Positions 1 to 8,046 of a stretch of DNA of 12,752 bases are shown here, in pieces. The notes under the pieces were generated by a model. The model searched no databases and was not told where the DNA came from. It saw nothing but the letters and a program-made list of their open reading frames with translations. Source of the stretch: Allomyces macrogynus ATCC 38327 (taxonomy: Eukaryota; Blastocladiomycota; Blastocladiomycetes; Blastocladiales; Blastocladiaceae). The stretch lies in the NCBI GenBank assembly GCA_000151295.1, contig GG745336.1:1244528-1257279 (forward strand), read 5' to 3'. Position 1 is the first letter of the stretch. Each line of letters starts with the position of its first letter. The position numbers and the translations under genes are program-made.

Positions 1-502
1 TTAATTGGGGGGGGGGGGTGTGGGCGAGGAGGGGATCGCAGCTGTATCCGAAATGCGAAAGGGGGCGGACGGAGGATACAGGCGCGGTCCGGTGGGTCCT
101 GAAGCGTGCAGGACCGAGGTGCGGGCAGTGGAGAGCGTGCGGGAGGGCGGTGTCCGGCACGAGGTAGAGCGGCAGCGGCGCGAGCAAGGAAGGGACTAGG
201 TGTGGGGCGCGGGTCGGGCGTGGTGGCAGTGCTCCAAGCAAGATCCAAGCAGCAGCAGGACGGCGCTGGCGGCTGGGTCGCGGATGTTGATGTACGTCAT
301 GTGATGTCGTGCCACTTGGCGACCAGCCCCTGGCAACTGCATAACCTGTCGAGTCAATTTGCCTGCCGCTCGGCACCCAGTCCTTTCAACCAGTGTGGCC
401 ACCTCATGGCCACGGACGTGAGATGCATGGCGACGCGCAACAAGAATGAGGACAAAGACGCGACCAACGTGGTGTATATTTCTGACGTGAGCGATAACCA
501 CA
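1..502. other. Left flank, no supported gene
   Basis: This GC-rich stretch begins near a run of twelve G residues. Several frames stay open on both strands, but they are Arg/Gly/Ala-rich with no recognisable domain, as expected by chance at this composition. It could contain the 3' exon or 3' UTR of the minus-strand membrane protein that ends at 503. One possible intron of that gene (minus strand, 535 down to 482, GT-AG with CTGAT near its 3' side) would carry its reading frame into this region and stop near 404. I see no helicase, kinase, transposase or RNA-gene signature here. Confidence 0.5.
7..18. repeat. Poly-G homopolymer (12 nt)
   Basis: Twelve consecutive G residues are visible at 7-18. 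Such a run is prone to length error in sequencing and assembly. It sits at the window edge with no gene attached. Confidence 0.9.
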
Positions 503-1111
503 TCAGTGAGGGACCAGCGCACACTTGGGCCCCACCGCCGATGCAACCACAAACAAGAGCACGACCACAAACCCGCCGCCGATGCTTGCGCCGACAATGA
601 TCGGCATATCAAAATTGAACTTGGTTTTGTCGTTGACGAGCGCATCAATATCCTCCTTGGCCATGGGCCCGAGCCCCGTCTGAATAATCGTCTTCTTGAC
701 CTGCTTGCCTTTGGCCGTCGAGTTGGACGCGGGCGTCGACGACGCCGTCGCGGTCGCCTTGGCTGGTGGCGGTGGAGACGGCGCGGGTGGAGACGGCGCG
801 GGTGGAGACTGCGCGGGTGCAGACGCCTGCGCTGGAGGTGGTGCGGTCGGGGGGGCCGTGGCTCGTGGTGAGATCGATGTCGTAGCGGGTGATCGATTGG
901 GTGGAGGCGCAATGACGGGCGTCGGGACGGTCGGTGCGGGTTGTTGCGGGAGCGCGACGACAAAGGACAGTGGCGAATGTGACAATGCGGGGGCCAGGAC
1001 GAAAATGACCAACGTGCTCGCGAGCATCAAGACGAGAGCAGCGACAGAACGTCGTGCCCGCCGACAAGGCCATGGTGCGCGCGTTCGTGGTGCGATTCTC
1101 CTGCCGGGCAT
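503..1111 (-). CDS. Signal-anchored Pro/Ser/Ala-rich single-pass membrane protein (Mid2/Wsc-like architecture)
   Basis: The frame from ATG 1111 encodes about 202 residues. The frame is open further upstream, but the chosen ATG places a basic start (MPGRRIAPRTR) directly before a hydrophobic stretch at about residues 22-44, which looks like a signal peptide or anchor. A low-complexity Pro/Ala/Ser/Thr stalk follows, with repeated PAPSP units, at about residues 53-130. Next comes a non-repetitive juxtamembrane segment (KKTIIQTGLGPMAKEDIDAL) and a strongly hydrophobic helix (PIIVGASIGGGFVVVLLFVV) near the C-terminus. Signal peptide, extended stalk and Gly-rich TM helix is the layout of fungal wall-stress sensors such as Mid2 and Wsc, but no WSC or other cysteine domain is present, so the function is inference. 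The protein ends only about 11 residues past the TM. A cytoplasmic tail may therefore lie in a downstream exon after a minus-strand intron at about 535-482. The family was not identified. Confidence 0.5.
   Translation of the reverse strand: MPGRRIAPRTRAPWPCRRARRSVAALVLMLASTLVIFVLAPALSHSPLSFVVALPQQPAPTVPTPVIAPPPNRSPATTSISPRATAPPTAPPPAQASAPAQSPPAPSPPAPSPPPPAKATATASSTPASNSTAKGKQVKKTIIQTGLGPMAKEDIDALVNDKTKFNFDMPIIVGASIGGGFVVVLLFVVASAVGPKCALVPH
771..815. repeat. 15-bp tandem repeat coding for APSPP
   Basis: The unit GGTGGAGACGGCGCG occurs at 771-785 and 786-800, again with one change at 801-815, and a degenerate fourth copy follows. The period is a multiple of three. On the minus strand it encodes the APSPP repeats in the stalk of the membrane protein, so copy-number change would lengthen or shorten the stalk without shifting the frame. 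Confidence 0.85.
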
Positions 1112-1815
1112 CGTGGTCAAGAATAAAGGATGGTGGGCTGCTTGGTAGGCGGTATCTTTTCTTAGTTTTTGCCGCGCGCGCGAGAGTTTGGCTGCGTGCA
1201 AGATTCGGGGAGAAGGATCACGGCCTCGTCGAACTGTCGAGCTGAGGAAATCGGTTGTCGTCGCGGCGACATCGACGTTCCAGTGCATCACGCATCCATG
1301 ACGGGAAAACAATATATTGCCCGTCGGTGGTAATCATGACCACTTCGATTCATGGTTCTTGCAGCGGGTACTCACCGCCTGACGCAGTCGGAAAACAGGT
1401 CTTTGAGCTGGATCTGAACTTCGAAACATGTCCAGAGCGGGAACGCCTTGCTGAGCCGTGGTCAAGAGTTTGCAGCTGGTTGTGCCGCCATCCATTCTTG
1501 TCGTCGCCGGTTCGACGGCCGTCGCGGATCATGATCAAGACGCCGAGAGTCGCGCAGAGGTTGCTTGTGCAAAGATCATGATTTGCAGGTCAGTGATCGT
1601 CATGAACACCAAAACGTGACCGCGACCAGGCGCTTGCGCTCGAAGCTGCAGGCCGCCATCAAACCGAACCAGGGAGCAGGGAGCGGAACGTGTGGCGACC
1701 ACCCCAACATTGAACGCGAACCTCAGCGGCCAACAAGTCCATCGACCAGCTCGCGACCAGCTGCAGCAGCTCGTTCTCTTGTTCATTGCTCCCGCGCGAA
1801 GACACGACAAGCATC
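1112..1815. other. Intergenic region between divergent genes, ambiguous open frames
   Basis: This interval separates the minus-strand membrane protein from severin and must contain both promoters. Open frames exist on both strands, for example plus 1255-1581 and minus 1350-1538. On the minus strand a consensus donor (GTGAGT) lies near 1375, preceded by a frame that stays open for about 60 codons, so a 5' exon of the leftward gene or a small extra gene is possible. No frame shows a recognisable domain, and more than one frame looks equally plausible, so I make no gene call. Confidence 0.4.
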
Positions 1816-3284
1816 ATGATCAAGCAACCCGTCATTGACATTGCCACGACCAACATCGCCGCTCTCGGCACCGACGCGGAGCTGCAAGCGCGCATCAACG
1901 CGAGCAATCATGAAGCGGCCTGGACCGCGGCGGGCCACGCCGAGTACGCGTCGATGTTTCAGGAAGTGACGGGTCTGGACGCGAGGGGCGATCTGCGATG
2001 CTCTGTTTTCTGACTGAAAGACGCGTCTGGTGGTTGCATTCCAACGTGCGGTAGAGGGGTAGAAGTTTGGCGGATTGAACAGTTCAAGGTGGGTGCGCAT
2101 TTGGAATGCAAACGCGTGTCGGAGATCGCATGTTTCGGTGTTGCGACTGCTTGAACGCTGACGGTTTGGACACGATCACAGGTCGTGCCGTGGCCCAAGG
2201 AGCAGTACGGCCAGTTCACGTCGGGCGACGCGTTCATTGTGCTCAAGACCTACCGCGCCAATCCGGACAGCGAGAAACTGAGGTTCGTGTCGCTTGATGC
2301 GTCCTGGCAACAAGTGCATCGACCTCACCGCCTTTCGCTCGAACAGCTATAACCTGCACTTTTGGATTGGCAAGGACGCGACTGCCGACGAGGCCGGTAC
2401 CGCCGCGTACAAGACGGTCGAGCTCGACGACCACCTACATGGCGTGCCCGTGCAGTACCGCGAGATCCAGGGATACGAGTCGTCGCTGTTTACGAAAATT
2501 TTCCCGCGCGTGCAGTTCCTCGATGGTGGCGTCGCGTCCGGGTTTAAGTCGGTCGTCGAGGAGTCGATCGAGCCGCGGCTGCTGCACGTCAAGGGCACTG
2601 CTCGGAACATGGTCGTGCGCCAGGTGCCGCTCGCGATTGCGAGTCTCAATGCCGGCGACGTGTTTGTTCTCGACACGGGCAAACACCGCATCATTCAGTG
2701 GAACGGCGCGCGCAGCTCACCGTTTGAAAAGGCCAAGGCCGCGGAGCTCGTCCAGGCCATGGAGGGCGAGCGCCATGGTCGTGCGCAGGGCATCGTTGTT
2801 GGTACGAACAGAGGTTGATTAACCGACCGTGAGAAAGGCGACACGATACTTACCATCCACCTTATCCACCCGATACAACAGAGCAAAACTCCCACGGGGC
2901 TGACTTGACCGAGTTTTACGAGTCTCTTGGCGCGACCGATGCGACTCCGGCATTGCCGAGCCCACGTCGGACGCGACCACCGCGCCGGCCACACCCACGG
3001 CCCTGTACCGCATCAGCGACGCGTCGGGGACTCTCACGTTCACGCCCATCAAGACTGATGGCGGCGTGACGCGCGCGAACCTCGAATCGCACGACGCGTT
3101 TGTCGTCGATGGTGGCCACACGATCGTTGTTTGGGTTGGTAACGACGCGAGCGCGGCCGAGCGCTCGCAGGGCGTGGCGATTGCCGAGCAGTTCTTGGAC
3201 TCGCAGGGTCGCTCGAAGCTTGTGCGGATCGTTCGCGTGGTTGAGGGCGGCGCGAGCCCGTTGTTGGACAAGCTGCTGGACTGA
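1816..3284 (+). CDS. Severin/fragmin-type F-actin severing protein, three gelsolin repeats
   Basis: Five exons are inferred: 1816-1943, 2055-2088, 2182-2282, 2347-2801 and 2882-3284. The phases agree at the four introns of 111, 93, 64 and 80 nt, and introns 1 and 2 contain CTGAC branch-like sites. The product is about 373 residues, close to Dictyostelium severin (about 360). It starts MIKQPVIDIATTNIAALGTD, matching the family's N-terminal extension. Repeat 1 has GVEVWRIEQF, GDAFIVLKTY, LHFWIG and GTAAYKTVELDD. Repeat 2 has RLLHVKG, LNAGDVFVLDTG and WNGARSSPFEKAKA. Repeat 3 has LYRISDASGTLTF, VVWVGNDASAAERS and VVEGG. By family knowledge it binds, severs and caps actin filaments in a Ca2+-regulated way in the cytoplasm. 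The oddity is in exon 5. It enters in one frame (GADLTEFYESLGATDATPA) and leaves in another (IAEPTSDATTAPATP-LYRIS), so one base is missing or two are extra. The ATG at 1816 fits the homologues; an upstream in-frame codon is not needed. Confidence 0.92.
2914..3000 (+). other. Frame break in severin linker between repeats 2 and 3
   Basis: Upstream of about 2950 the family-like frame is the one giving EFYESLG. Downstream the correct frame is the one giving LYRISDASG. The first frame stops at about 3067 and the second has a TGA near 2898, so the switch must fall between. No GT-AG pair inside exon 5 restores phase. An alternative intron 4 ending at a GAG acceptor (2913 or 2922) would keep one frame open, but it would discard the EFYESLG segment. 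A one-base assembly error or a real mutation is the simplest reading. Confidence 0.7.
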
Positions 3285-3822
3285 GCAGCCATTTTGATCG
3301 CGGAGGCTTTGTTCTGACTCGTCGATTTCAGCAAGAAAATGAATGCTTGTGCGTTGGTGAACTGATGATACCCTCTGACCTAGTAGGTCGCTGCTGTGTC
3401 CGCAGCGGCAATGTTCGGCAAGCGCTGTGACAAAGTCGTGCGGGCTGTCGGTTTCCAAATGCGCACCGTCCGACATGGCGCCACTTCGCGACTCGGCCCC
3501 GTTCTCCTTTCCTCAACTCGCCACGGCCTGAGCGCTGACAGGGTTTGATGTTTGCCAGAGATGCTTGATCGCATCAATAGTGTCCGCGATGGATGCGGAG
3601 AAAGAGAATGAAGAGGGAGAAATGTTGGCAGCAAAGCGGAGACAGCACCAGGAAACGAAGAATGGTTTCTACTCGCAATAATTTCATCCTACTCGCAATA
3701 ATTTCATCCTACTCGCAATAATTTCATCGTCTCACGCGACAACAGGGAGGGAGGGTATAAGGTTCGCCCAACACAGTGCACCGCAGGCACCCATACTAAA
3801 AAATCTCGACAAGGGTATCAAA
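3285..3822. other. Convergent 3' intergenic region
   Basis: This is the space between the 3' ends of severin (plus) and the Gln-rich gene (minus). It should contain both 3' UTRs and poly(A) sites. I see no AATAAA on either strand close to the stops; AATAAT occurs inside the 20-bp repeats. Short ORFs on the minus strand lack any domain. The main structure is the tandem repeat at 3669-3728. Confidence 0.6.
3669..3728. repeat. Perfect 3 x 20-bp tandem repeat
   Basis: The unit CTACTCGCAATAATTTCATC is present three times without mismatch at 3669-3688, 3689-3708 and 3709-3728. It is AT-rich relative to the surrounding sequence and lies about 95 bp past the stop codon of the Gln-rich gene and about 385 bp past that of severin. 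On the minus strand it would be in the 3' UTR or just beyond it. Identical copies indicate recent duplication or active homogenisation. Confidence 0.97.
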
Positions 3823-3958
3823 TTACTTGCGTGAGGCCGACGGCGCGCGCTTGCCCGTGGGCGACGCCGGACGCTGCTGAGGCTGTTGCTGTTGCTGGGT
3901 CTGCTGTTGCTTGCCGGTCGGCGCGTTCTGCTTCTGGTGCTGCTGCTGCTGCTTCTGG

Positions 3959-4000
<42 letters not shown>

Positions 4001-5229
4001 GTCGGCTTGGTCTGGGCCGATGTTGGGCGTTGCTGTTGTTGCTGCTGAAGCTGCTGCTGCGACTGGATCGAGGGCTTGGCCTGCGCCGTCGTTGGACGCT
4101 GCTGAGACTGCTGCTGCTGCGTCTGCTTCTGGATCGGCTGCGTGGAGGCCTGCTTGTTGGTCGGCGAGGCGGGACGCTGCTGGTTCTGCGACTGCGACTG
4201 CTGCTTGGACTGCTGCGACGCGTTCTGCTGCGACTGCTTGATCTGCGCCGACTGCGGGCGCGTCGTCGAAGCCTGTTGCTGCTGCTGCTGTTGCTGCTTG
4301 GACTGCTGCGGCGCGTTCTGCTGCGACTGCTTGATCTGCGCCGACTGCGGGCGCGTTGTGGGGGCCTGCTGCTGCTGCTGTTGTTGCTGCGTGCGCGTCA
4401 CGGCCTGCTGCTGCTGCTTGGGCGCCGGCAGCTGCGACTTGAGCCACACGGGCGCGACCGAGTCGTCAAAGAGCCACGCGCCCGACTCGAACGCGTCGTC
4501 CGGGTGCGCGTTACGCGCCCGGATCGCGCCGACCGGCATCGGCTGGCCCGACGGCGCGGCCTGCTTCTGAGTCGTGTTCTGCTGAGGGCGGGAGGCCTGC
4601 GACTGCCGCTGCGAGTGCTGCTGCGAGTGCTGCTGCGAGTGCTGCTGCTGCTGCAGCTGCGACTTGGCCTGCATCTGCTGCTGTTGCTGAGCCGACAGCG
4701 GGCGCGCGGCCGAGTTCTGCGACTGGCTCTGCGTCTGCGACTTGGCCTGCTGCTGCTGCTGCTGGACCGGGTTGGCCGTCTTCTGCTGCGCCGACTGCGG
4801 CCGCATGGTCGATTGCTGCTGCTGGATCTGCTGCTGCGACTTGGCCTGCGCCTGCTGCTGCTGCCCGTTCTGCTGCTTGGCCTGAGCCTGCTGCTGCTGC
4901 GTGTTATGCGACTTGGCCTGTTGCTGCTGCGGGTTCTGCTGCAGCTTGTTCGAGGGCGACGCCGGGCGCTGCTGCGACTGCTGGTTCAGCGACTGCTGCT
5001 GCTTGTTCGACGGCGAGGCCGGCCGCTGCTGCAGGTTCTGCAACGTCTGCTGCGGCTTGCTCGAGGGCGACGATGGGCGCTGCTGCGTCTTGTTCGACGG
5101 CAAGGCCGGCCGCTGCTGCGACTGCTGCTGCTGGCCCTTGGCCTGCGTCTGCTGATTCTTGACCGAGGTCTGCTGCTGGAGCGCCGGCATGGCGGCGGTC
5201 TTGGCCTGCGCGTTCTGAGTGCGACCCAT
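3823..5229 (-). CDS. Glutamine-rich low-complexity protein with repeated RPx[ST] motifs
   Basis: This is one uninterrupted frame of 468 residues from ATG 5229 to TAA. A TATA box lies about 90 bp upstream and no intron is needed. Gln dominates throughout, in tracts of 3-13. About twelve short motifs of the form RPxS/T (RPASPSNK, RPSSPSSK, RPQSAQIK, RPTSAQTK, RPASPTGK) punctuate the Gln tracts. They resemble basophilic (RxxS) and proline-directed (SP) kinase sites and give the chain a strong positive charge. The only Gln-free island is at about residues 226-268 and includes NAHPDDAFESGAWLFDDS and VAPVWLKS. It is acidic and aromatic, and could be a short binding or activation-like motif. There is no signal peptide, TM segment or globular domain. 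A scaffold, RNA/condensate or cytoskeletal role is possible but is inference. The antisense strand is also open (poly-Leu), which is only a shadow of CAG codons. Confidence 0.8.
3961..3999. repeat. (CTG)13 trinucleotide tract, encoding Gln13
   Basis: Thirteen uninterrupted CTG units on the plus strand are CAG on the coding minus strand and make the longest pure Gln run of the protein, near its C-terminus. Other Gln tracts are shorter or interrupted by CAA, Lys or His. Pure CAG/CTG runs of this length are typically length-polymorphic. Confidence 0.95.
4199..4359. repeat. Internal 93-bp-spaced duplication in the Gln-rich gene
   Basis: Positions 4199-4266 and 4292-4359 are 68-bp copies that differ at two bases, offset by 93 bp (31 codons). 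On the minus strand each encodes TTRPQSAQIKQSQQNA followed by P or S and QQSKQQ. The near identity at the DNA level, beyond what the protein requires, indicates a recent in-frame duplication. Confidence 0.88.
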
Positions 5230-5317
5230 CTTGACTGGTTGGCTTGTTTGGTTGCGGGAGAGGACGAGAAGTAAGTGGAACCCGATGTAGGTCTCAGAAC
5301 GGCGCGGGGGTGCGCGT

Positions 5318-5325
5318 TATTTATA
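5318..5325 (-). promoter_or_regulatory. TATA box of the Gln-rich gene
   Basis: Read on the minus strand the sequence is TATAAATA, an exact TATA consensus in otherwise GC-rich DNA. It lies about 89 bp upstream of the ATG at 5229. Initiation about 30 bp downstream of the box would leave a 5' UTR of roughly 60 nt. Confidence 0.65.
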
Positions 5326-6283
5326 CTTGTGCGGGCCGCCCGTGGCAGCGAGAGCGGTCGAGCATGGCCGGCTCTGCTGCACGAATGCGGCTCGTAGTGC
5401 TTGTTAGCTATAATGATATTGGTGCAGAAAGTGAGACTGTGGTTGACGGTCATCGCGAGACTACCGAGGCGGGTCGTGAAAGTTGAAACTTGAAAGAGAT
5501 CATTCTGGAGACACGGTCATGTTGGCCTCCTCCTCACCTTGAGCTGCGACACATCGTCCCCCTGTCAAAGGAAGCAAAAGAATAAGACCAAAGCGACAGA
5601 AAAGCGGACTTGTTGAGGAGCATGAGCAGGTCTCCAATGCCGCTCGTCTCCTCCACATGCCACCAGCCCTACTGAAGTTTGGACCTGGCGCATGCAAACA
5701 GGTTTGCAATCGACTGCATGCCTCGCCTCGCCGCGAGTCCGCGACCAGAAAGAAAAACAAATACTTACCGTGAACATCGACCTCTCATCAAAGGGAAAAT
5801 GCGGCACGAAAATATCAGCGTACTGCACGCGTGTATGCGCGCACAACTGCACAACTGTTTACCATGCTTATCCTCCCTTTGTCAATTCCACACGACATGA
5901 GCTGAATTTCGGAGGAATCAAAACCACTTTCAAACCATTTATGCGCACTTATGGAAAAACATAAAAGTGCTTCCTGCTGTGGTGGGCACAACAGTCAAGT
6001 GCGTGTGATCGTTCGTGACTGAGAGATCAATTCTATCAGCCATTTGTCACAAGGGGGTTTCGAAAGTGTGACGTCGAAGGACAAGCTACGACTTGGGGAC
6101 GAGAGAACGCGGCTCTGTGACAATTTAGCAACGATTTGATGCCTCCTGGAACGGTTTTGACGAAATCGCGCACTAGCTCTCGTCACTGACGCTCGAAATT
6201 GAAGAGCATCGTCCTGTTTGTGGCCAGTATGCATAAGGGAGGATTGGGCGCACATATTATATTTGCGGTCGATTGAATTTGCT
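5326..6283. other. Intergenic region with possible unrecognised minus-strand exons
   Basis: No long convincing ORF occurs here, and the sequence is less GC-rich than the called genes. Read on the minus strand, several pieces look exon-like. A frame at 6255-5995 encodes 86 residues. Another at 5976-5863 includes HKWFESGFDSSEIQLMSC. 5822-5769 encodes YADIFVPHFPFDERSMFT and ends at a consensus donor, GTAAGT (5768). 5668-5610 encodes GWWHVEETSGIGDLLMLL. The 5769/5668 junction is in phase across a 100-nt intron, but the 5863/5822 junction would need an unusually short 40-nt intron, and a TGA interrupts near 5997. This could be a real small gene, a decayed one, or chance. Confidence 0.3.
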
Positions 6284-7212
6284 ATGCCGAAATTCTTTCG
6301 CTCACGCAGCGGCCTGTCCTGCGCGTTGCATGAGCGTTGCTAACTTTCTTTCTCCATTTCTGATTCATTCCGACATGCGCTTTGACGCCCGGCCCAGAGC
6401 CACCGATGGGCCTCTTGCTGCTCTCGGGCGCATTCGGACGACTGGCGCCATTATCAACAGTTAACGTGGCGGGAATGTGAAGTACGTCTCTGCTATTGCC
6501 GGCGTGTTTTGGCCGCAAGCAATAACTGACTGCCAATCGACCATGACGACTCTAGGCTCACCCACGTCGTCAATGCTGAGCTTGTCGACACCGCTGGTGG
6601 TTCTGTGACGCCCACCGAGGTGCTTCGACTTCGCGTGCTGAACGCGATCCTGAGTGGTTTCATCCCGATTGTGATTGGCGCGGGTCGGGAGCGATGATGG
6701 CGGGGTACAGCACACAGCTGCCGCAGCGGGTGAAAGGAAACAGAGCGCACGTCCAAGTCATGACCATTTCGCCCTATCTAGGTGTGGCCCTCGTTGTCTT
6801 TGGTCTCTGCGTCATCACGCCAATCCGGGAACTGCTTGAAGAATCAACGTTCCAAGGGTACCACGGCCAGTTGCACTGCTTTGGGCTGCAGGGCAACCTC
6901 GTATCGGCCGACCACTACTCGTACCTGATGAGTTGCCACTTCAAAAGCAATTACTTGTGGTCGACGCGTATCTTCCCGAAGTGGCTCAATGAGATCGAGG
7001 ACTACAAGACTCGCACCGAGTTCAAGACACAGCTCAACATGAAAATCAAGGATATTGCTGTCACCCATTTGTCATTTGATTTGACCGCTGTGGCTGCTCA
7101 TATTGCGCCTGTACTTAATATTTCTCAGATCACGTCGAATCGTGGCATGTTGAGGGCGAGGGATGCCAATCAATTCTCGACATCATCGACGTCCCCATCG
7201 ACCAGCAATTAA
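6284..7212 (+). CDS. Hypothetical membrane protein, four-exon model
   Basis: I do not recognise the family. A spliced model with consistent phases is 6284-6335, 6398-6476, 6556-6683 and 6782-7212, giving 229 residues. Its introns are 62, 79 and 98 nt, with CTGAC- or ATGAC-like branch sites and TAG or CAG acceptors. Splicing of intron 3 joins GFIPIVIGAG to VALVVFGLCVITPI, building one continuous hydrophobic helix from two otherwise separate frames; this is the best support for the model. An earlier hydrophobic stretch (MGLLLLSGAF) follows a basic N-terminus. The segment after the helix is soluble-looking (GYHGQLHCFGLQGN, FPKWLNEIEDYKTRTEFKTQ). The C-terminus is uncertain: near 7150 another frame (QSILDIIDVPIDQQLTRGN) also looks coding, so a further intron or frameshift may exist. 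The start at 6284 is the weakest part. It may be a decaying gene. Confidence 0.38.
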
Positions 7213-8046
7213 CGAGGGGCAATGACGACCTCTTTTCTTGAGATGTGTCGCATCAACCGTCCCCTCGTGGTCTCACTGCTGGCCAAGCGTTGATGGCCTG
7301 TTTCCACGCGGGCAATGCATCAGAGGCAAGATCTGTCCCCGCGCCATTGTGACTGACTCGGCGTTTCAACAGGCTTGAATGCTAACGTGTCGGTTTGTGC
7401 TTGCTCGTGATAAGTCAAGGCCATTGATCTAAGTGGCTCCAACCCGCAGGTCGAAGCCGACCGCACGGGCTAGTTGGTCGCCAACATGTTCTTTTACTTC
7501 TGTCTGGGCGTCTCGTCGCGCCACTAGACGGTCAAAGTGGCAGTTTGGAGGACGTTCGGCTGTGTTTGTGCTGACGCCGGGTCGGTGATGCCGGTTGGTA
7601 TCATGAAGCGATTGTGAAGGTGCGGAATCAATACATTTTGGTGCCCAGCAGCTGTGATGAACCATCTGCATGGGCGCACAAGGCTCAGGGACCGAAATTT
7701 CGAGAGCATCCCCAAGAGTTTTTTTCGCAGACCCAAAGATTGGTTTGGTTGCCGCAAACCGTGGTGTTGCAACAAACGCAACAAAACTTAACTGATTGTT
7801 GTACCATGCTCAAGTCGCTATCGATGAATCCAGGTCGCCGACTCTGACAGGTCACTGATACTTTCAAAGAAATGAGTACAGGAGCGAGGGGCAATACAAT
7901 CAAATAGCGGAGGCAATGAATGAATGAAAGAGACAGCAATGCCGGTCAAAAACCACCCAGGCCGTTTGGAGTAGCATCATTCGAGGTGCTGATCTGTCCG
8001 GTTGGCAACAAGTTGTGCTGGCACAATTTGGACACCCCAACAAAGC
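7213..8046. other. Gap without a supported gene, possibly decayed sequence
   Basis: All six frames are broken by stops at short intervals. Short coding-like pieces appear in changing frames, for example 7322-7378 (ICPRAIVTDSAFQQ) and 7614-7847 (VKVRNQYILVPSSCDEPSAW), without start codons or convincing splice sites joining them. This would fit a degraded gene or chance. The right part must contain the promoter of the SET-domain gene. I see no terminal inverted repeats or target-site duplications. Confidence 0.4.

Noticed and set aside
1659..1907. Minus-strand ORF with a hydrophobic Met-rich segment near 1800-1870
   Set aside because: It is antisense to severin exon 1, whose N-terminus is family-like. 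The apparent TM comes from the complement of Ile/Val/Thr codons.
2819..3476. Minus-strand ORFs opposite severin exon 5
   Set aside because: The plus-strand frame matches gelsolin repeat 3. The antisense frames are biased and unrelated to any family I know.
3886..5274. 462-codon plus-strand Leu/Arg-rich ORF
   Set aside because: It is the exact antisense of the Gln-rich gene. CAG codons read as CTG give poly-Leu, with no independent signal and the wrong side of the TATA box.
6253..6265. AT-rich TATA-like stretch as a bidirectional promoter for the 6284 plus gene and a minus gene
   Set aside because: It overlaps the minus-strand ATG at 6255 and lies only about 20 bp from the plus ATG, too close for a TATA box serving either start as modelled.
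5995..7300. UGA read as a sense codon, suggested by open frames on both sides of single TGA codons near 5997 and 7240
   Set aside because: Severin, SET and DDX41 all end at TGA in the expected place, so UGA is a normal stop here. Introns or decay explain the cases better.
7286..7378. Peptide containing PRAIVTDSAFQQ, recalling the Asp-containing strand of DDE transposases
   Set aside because: Only one short motif, ended by TGA, with no second or third acidic motif, no terminal repeats and no target duplication. Too little for a transposon call.
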